Below are positions 1 through 9,718 of a DNA stretch of 64,000 nucleotides, piece by piece. The stretch lies in assembly GCA_963576565.1 (NCBI GenBank), contig OY755044.1, forward strand, positions 57,340,108 through 57,404,107, read 5' to 3'. Position 1 is the stretch's first letter, and the number at the start of each line of letters is the position of its first letter. The translations under genes and the position numbers were made by a program. The notes below the pieces were generated by a model. The model made no database searches, had not been told where the DNA came from, and was given only the letters and a program-made list of their open reading frames with translations. The stretch is from Aspidapion aeneum. Its lineage: Eukaryota; Arthropoda; Insecta; Coleoptera; Brentidae.

Positions 1-632
1 TTAGCGGTTTCGTTACACATTTTTGCCTCATGGGGTGGATCTCTGACTGGGTTGCTGTCTGTCTCATTCTACCCAGCGTAGAATGATGACAGCAGATATT
101 TGGTCTGGATCTCCCCTATGACAGAATGATTCTGGAAGTGTATTTTTTTTTAACAATCATTCATATAATTGAGTCCTACGCTGCTGACTCGATGTAGGTA
201 CCTGACCTGTTAAAGGAGTCCATCTACCTGTAAAGTGCTTCTAGTTTTGTCATCTTAATTCAATCTTTTAGAATTTTATTCTGTTTATTTTTTTTTTTGG
301 TTATTCTTAATTACACAAATACTCTGGAAGCCTCGGAAGTATAGAATTTCATTGTTTGGCTACAACGTTTGGGTTGGACTGTATTTTATTTAAGATCTTC
401 TTTGTAAAACATTGATATTAAATAATGTGGCGCACTTAAAATTTTCTTATTTCTGAACCCCCCCCTTCTCCACTGTATAAAAGTTACCGGGCATATCAAT
501 GTTTTACCTAGCTGGAAAATACAGTTCTGCTTCCAGATATTTGTTTAATTATTCAGTGGGTTTCAGTGTCACAAAATGGCGGCGACGTCATTAAGCTGCC
601 ACAAATGTCACACAACTTTTTTTAAGGCCACA
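1..632 (+). repeat. 3' part of a gypsy-type LTR, plus orientation
   Basis: This stretch matches, in reverse complement, the low-coordinate ends of the two long LTRs at 22228-26092 and 48974-52222. Shared landmarks are the GCGCCACA region, the AGATCTTCTTTGTAAAAC block and the block containing ATTCTAC..GTAGAATGA. It ends with GGCCACA at 632 and is followed 3 bp later by a tRNA-type primer-binding site. It is therefore the tail of a 5' LTR whose beginning lies outside the window. It is clearly diverged from the other copies, so it is a separate and probably older insertion. Confidence 0.85.
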
Positions 633-635
633 AAT

Positions 636-650
636 TGGCGCCCACATTTT
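636..650 (+). promoter_or_regulatory. Retrotransposon primer-binding site
   Basis: TGGCGCCCACAT follows the LTR terminus GGCCACA after 3 bp. TGGCGCCC is complementary to the 3' end of a tRNA of the lysine type used by gypsy-like elements. The same octamer stands next to the right-hand LTR near 48964-48971 on the minus strand, which links the two elements. No gag or pol frame follows here, so the internal part has been lost or replaced. Confidence 0.7.
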
Positions 651-2209
651 TTTTAACTTTTTTTTAAGGCCACAATTATATATAAACAATAAACTTTAAA
701 TTTATTTTAAAAAACGTACTTCCTTGGTAACGAAGTTTGAAATCCTTGATTGGGATTAAGTTCTTTTTATTTTATTTTTAAAGTAAAATAACTTTTGGGA
801 GACGCTAAATGAATGCAGGAATGTCTTTTACAAAAAAAACTGAACAAAAATGTTCATAAATTTCGTTTCTCAGGTAAATGTTTTGAAACTGCTTGACCTA
901 CCTTTCAACTCAAAATCATAAGTACAAATAAATCAAAGATATTTTAAGAATAATTTAGTGTGACTTTTTTTAGCACATACCAGTATATTTTTTAATCCTG
1001 TTATTCAAAAAAATGTACAGGGTGTCCCAACTTTTGAGGTTTTTATTACTTCTAGGTTTAGGGGAGATGTAAATCATCAGAGCCTAACTCATATTTTTAA
1101 ACTTAAGCATCCGTATTTGAGAATGTAACCTCAAAAACGTTATTGATTATATTTTTATTGTAACTATATGTCTATTCAGACGTAAATTAAATTTAATTGC
1201 TTGTTTTTAAGAGTTAGGTATTTACTGTTTACATCCAATAACTATTTTACCGCCGACACTGGTAAATCGATAGACATTAAACATACTTATATTGTGTGTC
1301 GTACAGCTTTGTTATAGACTTTCCAAAAAATATTACTTTATTTTTTCTAACTTATAGGCGCATGTTAAGGTCAAAGCGAATTCTTTTAATGAATGAAGTT
1401 TTGCCGCTGTTCCGGGTCTTTTGGTCTCCGTTGCTCTCTTAATACGTTAATAAATAATACTATCTACCTACCTATCAAGTAAATCTTTAAAAAAATATTG
1501 ATTATATTAGATTTTTATTTGCCATATTAGTTATATAATTCACACTTCATATATATGGTATGTCAACTAAATGCATAGTTAATATTTAAAATTATACTTA
1601 TAAAAAACACAAAAATTACAATACGAATAATAAAATTATGGTTGTTATTTTAACCTGGTTTTCAGTTACTCTGGGAAAATAATCATATAATAAATGATAA
1701 ATTAAATTCAAAATGTCAAGCTTCTAAAAGAATACAATATCTAAATCCCAATCAATTTCCAAGGTTAAATTAAATATCAAGTTACTTATTTATAATATAC
1801 TGATAACAGTGACCTAAAATGTAATGAAAACACAGACATATTATGCCGCGTCAATTTTAGGCACAATTAAGCCGGAGTCTGGTCTGGAAGACATTTTTTA
1901 TTTATAGTGTGTTATTGTTCTTATTACTTTTTTTTATTATTATTATTATTTTACTTTTCTTATGTATTATTTTATTTTTATTACTTTTTATGTTTTACTA
2001 TTTTATACAAATTTTTACTCAATATGATTAAAAAATTAATATTAAATATAAAAAAAACATAACATATTAAAAAGCTGAAACAAAAAAACACTAATTATTG
2101 TAAAAATTCCAAGCTGCTAAAAGAATAAAATATTATTTTATATATATAATATTATTATTTATAATATATTGTATATTATTTAATTACACATATTAAAAAG
2201 CGGAATAAA
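651..2209. other. AT-rich stretch without recognisable genes
   Basis: I find no coding frame of useful length. The stretch is rich in A/T runs. At 1014-1026 it has a TACAGGGTGT-type motif, which recurs at about 20300 and 60648 and marks the end of a dispersed repeat in this genome. Around 2040-2250 a short AT-rich block is partly duplicated. Confidence 0.5.
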
Positions 2210-2840
2210 AACACCTTTTAAACATTTTAAAACACCTTTTAAACATTTTAAAACTATTTATATCTTTTATGTCTTTAAGAAGTTTGTTAAAGTATTTATT
2301 AGCTGCGTAGTCTGGTCCTTTTTCTGTGGAACTTAATTTGAAAATAGGATAATTAAAGTAATTTGTTTGTTGTTTCAGCCTCGTATCGTAAGAATGGTTT
2401 GGTCTAAGATAATCGAATTTGTGTATGTTCCTTTTTTAGGTATATGACACATTCATAAATACCTATTACTGTTAAAAGATTGTTTTCTCTGAAAGTGCCC
2501 CGGCAGCTTTCGAAGTTAAGATTAAACATTATACGAATGACTCGTTTTGCTTTACAAATACGCTATTTACATGACTGCTATGTCCCCAAAACCTTATTGT
2601 TAAGGAGTTACAATCTTAATTGCATAGGTTGTCCTACTCAACTTAATACATAAGTTTTAAGTATACACGATGTAATTAAGATTTATATCAATTGTAACTC
2701 CTAATAATTGGGCAATTATTTTGATTTTGTCCTCATTTAACAATAAATTGTTTGTCCAAAGCCATTCACTTGTTCTATGTAAGATTTCTAAACATCTTTC
2801 ATTAATGTTCTTTGATTGTTTTTTAAATGGTATCACTTGA
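2210..2840 (-). pseudogene. CR1/Jockey-type LINE ORF2 relic, C-terminal part
   Basis: Reading the minus strand gives broken but recognisable LINE reverse-transcriptase C-terminus. Near 2760-2830 there is a thumb-region stretch with SEWLWTNNLLLNEDK, followed by LLGVTID. Near 2540-2600 there is RFWGHSSHVNSVFVKQ, the typical WG..S....VFV.QK block, and then an SC+..F..NLLTV-like segment. Near 2290-2410 comes RPNHSYDTRLKQQTNYF, matching the Y(D/N)TR block before the LINE C-terminus. Stops and frameshifts separate these pieces, so it is dead. The end carries a tandem duplication, with KMFKRCF read twice at about 2222-2262. It is a different LINE lineage from the RTE copies elsewhere in the window. 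Confidence 0.75.
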
Positions 2841-3595
2841 TTTGAATGCGAAATTTTTCCAGGATTTAAACAGTTGCTAAAAAATAGTTTACTTATGTTT
2901 TTCTTGTAGTTTTAAACTTTGGTTTTTTAATTTTTTTGTAATGGAAGCACAAACATAGAAACAAGTTTTTGACTAGGGACATGAGTGACCTGGATACAAA
3001 ACATTTTCAGTTTTTTTACATACAAATGACTTATTATTTTTTGTAAGGTTTAGTAATTTCTTATATATGCACCCAAAAAAAAAACACATGTTTAAAATAT
3101 TTATGTTTTATGCTGTTTATTATCGCAAAATTATATTGTCGTTGAAAAGAATTGTACTGAGGCTATGGACATCATGAAATAACTGATTAGATTTAGTCTG
3201 CCTCAGATTAAATTCTTTAGTGATTTTTGAATAACCAAATTATACGTAAGTACTCATAAAATGCCTGGGGATATGCTTTTAAACAAATGAGAATTCCTTA
3301 TAATATCTCGTACTCAGGTAGTTACAACTTCCGAAGGTTACCATTTACACAATGTGTTCATCTATATATACAGATAGTAAAATAACCAGAGCAAACATAA
3401 TGGAAACCATATTTAGATAGTGAAATTATTTTTCCTAAATTGTCGGTATCCTTTTGTTTTAAGATATTATTCTAAAGTTGTCAGACACCTGTATACAACA
3501 TTATATAGTAACTACTGGCCGTAATTTAAACAAGTAGTATGGTCTCAAGACTAGGCACTAGTTTTGTTTTTAATAAAAATATGCTGCCTGCAAAT
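2841..3595. other. Gap without recognisable genes
   Basis: AT-rich sequence lies between the LINE relic and the first virus-like gene. I see no coding frame, array or clear repeat in it. Confidence 0.5.
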
Positions 3596-4038
3596 TTATA
3601 TTTTTATCATATTTAGATTTTCTCTTGTTTTTAAATAAGGCCGAATATTTTTGTGTTTAGTCTTACAAGCTTGCATTCTTAAACGCCCTCTAAAATCTCG
3701 ATGGACACCGTTCAGCTCTAATATTGGTTCTTTAAATAATATTAAGTTTCCAAGTCCCGAAGTGTTCTTGAAAATGTGATCATCTAAAGCAATATTCTCA
3801 TTATCCATTGATATTTTCCTATTGCCTAACATCCACTTATTGTTATAATATCGGGGACGGAAAACCTTATCATACACAGCTTCCTTATTGGAATCATTAT
3901 CGTCTTAAATAAAACTTAAAGCAGTTTGTTTTTGAGGTTCGAAGAATGACTTTAAACAGTTTTCTGTTTGCTCTTCCTTGTCTAATTCCATTCTTTCTAA
4001 TACGGAGCACCTATCATTTACAGCGTACAACAACATAC
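3596..4038 (-). pseudogene. Small virus-like protein with N-terminal stop
   Basis: The intact part (3877 to 3596) gives 93 residues. A YYNNKWMLGN block is followed by a charged loop, then TSGLGNLILF, and a basic C-terminus containing TKHKNIRPYL. The order of an aromatic W/GN block, a (T)xGLxxLI block and a basic tail resembles a small protein that I recall near protein-primed polymerase genes in insect genome insertions. That is memory, not a search. The same frame stays open upstream to an ATG near 4038, broken by one TAA near 3902, so the full protein was about 140 residues and is now interrupted. It is oriented away from the polymerase at 5499, like its neighbour at 4555-5013. The function is unknown and a structural role would be pure inference. 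Confidence 0.45.
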
Positions 4039-4066
4039 TGGTAAGTTAATTATGTTAAAACTACAC

Positions 4067-4285
4067 CTGAGGATAGCTGAATTACGTCTGCACTACATCT
4101 GAAGTATATCTGAAGTAAAGCTGAAGTTCAGCTGAAGTTCAGCTGAAGTACATCTGAAGTAAATCTGAAGTACATCTGAAGTACATCTGAAGTACATCTG
4201 AAGTACAGCTGAAGTACATCTGAAGTACAGTTGAAGTACATCTAAACTACAGCTAAATTATGTCTGAAGTACGTCTGGATTATAT
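4067..4285. repeat. Tandem array of about 20 copies of an 11-bp unit
   Basis: The unit is CTGAAGTACAT with variants such as CTGAAGTTCAG, CTGAAGTAAAT and CTAAACTACAG. The phase is kept across about 219 bp. The central copies (about 4133-4200) are the most regular and the edges are degenerate. It lies between two minus-strand genes of the virus-like block. Because 11 is not a multiple of 3, the array would cycle through all frames if translated. It overlaps the 3' end of the weak minus-strand frame at 4242-4424. Confidence 0.9.
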
Positions 4286-4424
4286 GTGTTAAGTTTTCAA
4301 TTTTTTGCTTACAATATGTATAGAATTGCTGATCTCCCCACAAACCGTCTTCTTCTCCAAATGATGTTGGCATTTTCCAAACATTTAAATTGTTCTTATC
4401 ATTTAATAAAGATATTAATATAGT
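4242..4424 (-). pseudogene. Short open stretch, possible coding remnant
   Basis: The minus strand is open for about 60 codons. It includes NVWKMPTSFGEEDGLWGDQ and runs into the 11-bp repeat array, where it stops. The non-repetitive part has a protein-like composition (W, G, acidic residues) compared with the surrounding AT-rich DNA. It may be a fragment of another gene of the same virus-like block. I do not recognise the family and the stretch could be chance. Confidence 0.25.
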
Positions 4425-4554
4425 TTATCTTTATTTAACCCACCTTTTGCCTTTTATGTTGCTAATAAATAATAATTTGTATTGTATTTTTGTAGAATCC
4501 ATAAGACCCTGGCAAACATAGTAAATATCTGACTGTTATTTAAGTTTTAGTAGT

Positions 4555-5013
4555 TTATTTGTTTATTATTTTGCTTACAATTTGAGGAATATTTTCACGC
4601 ACTTTAATTAAGTTATTTGGAGCCTTATCGAAGTAAGCAGCTGTTGACTTGGTCTTCTCAAATTCATGAAACATTTCCAACATTTTAAAACCTTCCATTG
4701 TCTTGCATACTAATTCACTTTTTCTATGAGTAACAGCAAGATTATGTGGTAGATAATGTTGCGTTATCGCAATAGTTGGATCGTATATTAAATTATTATG
4801 CTCAATCCAGAAATGCGGTGACATTTTAATTCCATTTGAATATAACTTAGTACCCACTTGCACCTTGGTTTGTATTCCATATTTCTCAGCTAATTCGTGG
4901 AAAACTAAACTTGCAGCTAAGCATACACCACAGTAATTTACCCGAATAAATGCCGTTTCAATACCATATTTGATTATATTCAATCTGATGTACTCTCGTA
5001 TAATATCAGGCAT
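4555..5013 (-). CDS. Transglutaminase-like thiol-enzyme fold protein, 152 aa
   Basis: The frame is intact from an ATG at 5013 with an in-frame TGA five codons upstream, so the start is sound. The protein shows NYCGVCLAASLVFHELAEKYG (a buried Cys at the head of a helix), then MSPHFWIEHNNLIYDPT, which supplies a His followed by an Asp on adjacent strands. A Cys-His-Asp order spaced like this is the pattern of transglutaminase-like and related papain-fold hydrolases. No signal peptide or membrane segment is seen. The gene points away from the DNA polymerase at 5499, with a 485-bp spacer holding direct repeats. Adenovirus-type proteases of Polintons have the order His-Asp/Glu-Cys, so this is not that enzyme. 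It could process viral proteins or modify host ones; neither is shown. Confidence 0.55.
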   Translation of the reverse strand: MPDIIREYIRLNIIKYGIETAFIRVNYCGVCLAASLVFHELAEKYGIQTKVQVGTKLYSNGIKMSPHFWIEHNNLIYDPTIAITQHYLPHNLAVTHRKSELVCKTMEGFKMLEMFHEFEKTKSTAAYFDKAPNNLIKVRENIPQIVSKIINK

Positions 5014-5129
5014 GACTGGTCACATCAAGAGCTTGATAATGAATAGTTCTTATTCGTTTCAGTATTTGAAATTATACAATCTTGTGCAATTAGTTTTATA
5101 ATTTTTGAAGATGTCTTTCTCATTGACAC

Positions 5130-5264
5130 ATTAATAATTTTTAAGTTGGTAACACTGGTAGCAGTGAAATGTTGTGAGTATTATTGACTGGTTAATAATT
5201 TCTATTAAGTTGGTAACACTGGTAGCAGTGAAATTTGGTTTAATTTCTATTAAGTTGGTAGCCA
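5130..5264. repeat. Direct repeats in the divergent intergenic region
   Basis: The block TAAGTTGGTAACACTGGTAG followed by CAGTGAAAT occurs twice (about 5140-5171 and 5207-5235). A third partial copy, AAGTTGGTAGCCATGG, stands near 5252. The repeats sit between the transglutaminase-like gene and the polymerase gene, where a shared bidirectional control region would be expected. Whether they bind anything is unknown. Confidence 0.8.
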
Positions 5265-7964
5265 TGGGATATTGTTGGTCACAATGTCTGTTTGGTTTTG
5301 TATTTTGCTAATATATCTTGCTTTTCATCATTTTATTCATTATGTTTCAATTCGTTGAAGAGAAAAGGTTTAGTGGTTCTTTAAAAAGACGCGACGTAAA
5401 GTCAATAAGTAGGTAGGGAGATAGGTTATATTTTGCAAGCGCGTTATTTTATTATTTATATCGCCTAATGTTAATTAAACTTTTTTTATTTACAGAAAAT
5501 GTCTCTGTTTACTGATATTGTGAGACACATTGCCGCCATATTGGGGGTTCTAAAACCACACTATAATGAGAAAGTGACCAGAGAAGGATTGCGTGAATGT
5601 ACACGCGCAATAAAAAGGATGAACAAAGAAATTAAAAAATCAGGCAATTTGGGAGAGAAGCAACATATTATAGCTTGTCTACGGAACGTTAGAAGTCTCA
5701 GAAACCAAATTAAAGCGGCCCAAAAGCAAGGCTCAGGTATTTTATCAAGGAAGCAAACTGCCAGAGATCGAGTCCGCTGGGATGATTTTGAATCAGCTTT
5801 TGCTTCTAGAATTCGCACGGCGGTCTTACGAACCTGAGTCATAAAGATCCAAAAGCTTTTTTTATTGACTGCAAAGCTATTTTTATAAGACGCATCCAGA
5901 ACGCTCTCAAAAAAGATGAAACTCTAAAGGTCAATGCAGCTTTTTGCGGGGAATTCGAGGTGATAAAGGGTGATATTATACATAAAGAATATAAGTACTT
6001 CACCACGTCTAACTCAGCCATCTATAGAGATACCAACTTGAATGCGTGGTTTGACTCCAAAGTTGTAGCTCCAATCATAAAAGAACTTGAAGAATTCCAA
6101 GAGCGTGATAGTGGTTGGGCATTAAAGAAAGTGATTAACTTGGGAGTAAACGTAAATAAATACACGCCGCAGTTAGGCTCCTCATACATTGATTTACCTG
6201 CTGAGATTAAAAAAAAGCATGCATGTATCAACGTCAAGAATAATGATGACGCCTGTTTTGCTTGGGCTGTTACATCCGCTTTATATCCTGCAGGCAAAAT
6301 AGATTCAAATTTAGTATCATCATACCCCCACTATTCATCAGTTCTTAAATTAAAAGGAATACAGTTCCCGATGACTTTTAAGCAAATACCAAACTTTGAG
6401 CAACAAAATAATGTATCGGTAAATATCTATATTCTCCAGAAAAACGCAAATGTATTGAAAACACTTCCTACCTATCTAACGAAAAATAAGAAAGACCGCC
6501 ATGTTAATCTGTTAATGATTCAAGATCGATACGATGACGTTGAGACTCCCGTGCGATACCACTACGTTTGGATTAAGAATATATCTCGCCTTCTCTCCAG
6601 TCAACTCAGTAAAGCACACGGTCAAAAGTTTTTCTGTGACCGTTGTCTCATTTACTGTCGATCAGAAGAGAGACTTGCTAAACATATCGAAGATTGTTTG
6701 AAGATCAATCAAACTGCAATCAAGATGCCTGAACCAGGAAAAAATACATTGAAATTTACGAACTTTAAAAATAAGGAGAAAGTCCCATTCGTAGTTTACG
6801 CTGATCTGGAGAGTGTGCTTAAACCCACGAATGATCCCAAAAAACCTCAGATAAACCAACATCATATACCTGCAGCTGTTGGTTATTACCTAAAATGTAG
6901 CTATGACGACTCTTTAAATTTTTACCGTTCATACCGAGGTTTGGATTGCATGCAGTGGTTTGCTGATGAAATGAACAGTCTAGCAGAAGACTTGGCAATG
7001 GTCTTTTGGTGCCCTTTCGATATTGATATGACATGGATGCAGGAAGTTGAGCAACAAAAAGCTACACTTTGCCATATATGCGAAAAAAAATTCACTCCTG
7101 ACGATAAAAAAGTTAGAGATCAACTATCGCGGTGCTGCTCACGAATCTTGCAACATTAATTATAAAGACACTCATGTTATACCCGTAGTCTTCCATAATC
7201 TAAGTGGCTACGATGCCCACTTTATAATAACAGATATTGCTACGAGAATGAAAGGGTCTATCGATTTGCTTCCGATTACAAAAGAAAAATACATAAGTTT
7301 TACGAAACATATCGATGACTTACCCATCCAATTCCGTTTTGTTGATAGTTTTCGTTTTATGGCTTCTTCACTGGAGAACCTAGCTTCGTACTTGGAGGAA
7401 TATCCTAGTCTGGAATCACAGTTCTCACATTTACCAAAAGAAAAGTTTAAGCTGTTAACAAAAAAGGGAGTGATGCCTTACGATTACCTCGACGCTTTCG
7501 ATAAATTTGATGAAGTTAATTTACCGGCTCAAGATGCCTTCTATAATAAGTTGGAGAACAAACCATGTCCCAGCAGACTCTACCATCAAGCGAAACTCGT
7601 CTGGAATGAATTTGGTTGTAGAACGTTAGGAGAGTATGTCGACCTTTATATGAAAACAGATATCATGCTTTTGACAGATGTCTTTGAAAGGTTTCGGGAG
7701 AGCTGCCTTAAAACTTATAAACTTGATCCTGCTCACTATTTCACCTTACCAGGATATACATGGGATGCGATGATGAAGTATACTGGTATAGAGCTACAGC
7801 TTCTTACTGATGCTGATATGTTTCTTTTCGTGGAAAGGGGCATTAGAGGCGGTCTAAGTCAAGTCTGCAGTAAGAGAAAAGCCAGAGCCAACAACAAATA
7901 CCTTCCAAGCTATGATCCTTCTAGGCCCGAATCTTTTCTGATGTACTTTGATGTAAATAACCAG

Positions 7965-8045
7965 GTGCGTTTAATCTGTTTTAAATAATTGCTTATAATT
8001 GGTATATGTTTCAATCATCATTAATAATTTTATTTTTTCTTGCAG
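7965..8045 (+). other. Intron 1 of the polymerase gene, 81 bp
   Basis: The donor CAG|GTGCGT and the acceptor TTTTTCTTGCAG|TAT join codons in phase 0. They complete the Pol A motif, whose residues NNQ and YGWAM lie on the two sides. Without splicing the frame meets a TAA at 7986. Confidence 0.9.
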
Positions 8046-8496
8046 TATGGTTGGGCGATGTCTCAATACCTTCCCTGTGGTGGTTTCCAATGGTGTGATA
8101 CAAACATTGATGTCACTACAATCCCTGACGATGCTAGTGAGGGCTATATATTGGAAGTTGATTTAGATTACCCATACGAACTACATGATGAACATAAAGA
8201 TATACCATTCTGTCCGCAGCACATAAATCCTAACACTGGAAAGCTTCCAAAAAATGTTAAAGAGCTTACCAAACTAATGGCAACACTTGAAGATAAAAAG
8301 AAGTATGTGATTCATTATAGAGCTCTAAAATTGGCAATTTCATATGGGTTGCTACTAAAGAAAGTACATCGCGTAGTTAAATTTAATCAAGCTCCATGGC
8401 TGAAGAGCTATATCGATCTAAACACAGAGCTCCGTAAAAAGGCAGCGAATGAATTTGAGAAGAATTTATTCAAGTTGATGAATAATGCAGTCTTTG

Positions 8497-8658
8497 GTAA
8501 GTTGAAAAAATATTGATTTTATTTTTATGTAGACCTGAAGTGGTATTTGTGAAAAAATACATATTTAACGACGTACTTAAGTACGGTACTATCGTTTATT
8601 TATTATATGAAAAATATTGTATATAGATATATCTTAAACTTATCCTTTTTCGTTGTAG
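8497..8658 (+). other. Intron 2 of the polymerase gene, 162 bp
   Basis: The donor CTTTG|GTAAGTTG and the acceptor TTTTTCGTTGTAG|GTAAAACG join to give Gly-Lys-Thr in the Pol B motif. The intron contains several stops. Strong consensus borders inside a catalytic motif make splicing nearly certain. Confidence 0.92.
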
Positions 8659-9718
8659 GTAAAACGATGGAGAATGTTAGGAAGCGTGTCAATGTTCATT
8701 TGCTTACTAAATGGAGTGGACGTTATGGTGCTGAGTCATATATAGCCAAGCCTGAATTCAAAAATTGTGTGATATTTAACGAAAAACCTGATCTAGTTGC
8801 GGTTGAGCTCCAGAAACTGCAAATTTGGTTAAATAAGCCGATCTATGTTGGCCAGGCAATTTTAGATTTAGCAAAGACTACAATATACGAATTTCACTAT
8901 GGATATATAAAGTCAAATTTTGAAAATTGTTCAGTACACTACACGGACACAGACCGCCTGATTTATGAGTTTTTTCAAGATCCGTATGAAGTTATAAAGC
9001 GAGACTGCTATACATACTTTGACACCTCTGATTATCCTAGCGAGAATACTTTTGGAATTCCACAAGTTAATAAAAAAGTTTTAGGAATGATGACGGATGA
9101 AAATAACGGTGTTCCTATGACTGAGTATGTAGGTCTTAGATCGAAATTATATGCTACCAAAGTTTTAACGTCTTCAAATGATGTACTAAAGAAAATAAAG
9201 AAATTACAGGATGAAGGGTATGATGAAGAAGAAATTAACTCCATCATATTAAACTTGGGAATAACAAAAAAAGCGAAGGGAGTCAAATCCTCAATTGTTA
9301 AAACAAACATTACCTTTGAAGATTATATTGAATGTCTCGATGGATTTAAGCAAAAGTCGATTTCGCAAAATCTCATTCGGTCAGAGAACCATCAGGTACA
9401 CTCTATCACCCAGCTTAAAATTGCCCTTTCACCATATGATGATAAGAGGTATCTCGTTCCTGGGACGGATGAAACGTTGCCGTGGGGACATTATAGCATT
9501 CCTAAGACAAGTTCAGTATTTACAACCGAAGCCACAGATGAACTACTTAACTGAAAATATTAACATCTTTTTGATTATAATTTAATATCGTATAATAATT
9601 TAGAAGTTAATTTTACAAGTGAACGCAAGTATTTTGACTTGGTTGTTCCTTCATTTAAATAATTGTACAAGTCGAGATATATCTAGTATATTGTCGGTAA
9701 GTTACATGTAACAAGTAA

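Larger units (their letters stand above)
5499..9554 (+). pseudogene. Protein-primed family-B DNA polymerase, spliced and frameshifted
   Basis: This is a DNA_pol_B_2-type polymerase, which copies linear DNA from a terminal protein primer in viruses and Polinton-like elements. Visible motifs in order: a C2H2-like FFCDRCLIYCRSEERL (about 6631-6680); Exo I VYADLES (about 6794-6814); Exo II NLSGYDAHF (about 7198-7224); an Exo III-like YMKTDIMLL (about 7651-7677); Pol A YFDVNNQ then YGWAM, split by intron 1; Pol B KLMNNAVFG then KTMENVRKR, split by intron 2; Pol C YTDTD (about 8941); and a later GLRSKLYA with the KxY motif. A polypyrimidine tract plus TTTACAG ends 3 bp before the ATG, which suggests a spliced 5' leader. 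Two lesions break the gene: a 1-nt frameshift near 5822-5837, and a deletion near 7112-7126 that shifts frame inside the zinc/HNH-like insert. Apart from these all catalytic motifs are kept, so decay is recent or the lesions are assembly errors. Confidence 0.9.

Noticed and set aside
4067..4285. CRISPR-like array
   Set aside because: Units are 11 bp with no spacers and the DNA is eukaryotic; this is a simple tandem repeat.
5561..5842. Minus-strand frame opposite the polymerase start
   Set aside because: It is a shadow of the polymerase N-terminal coding sequence.
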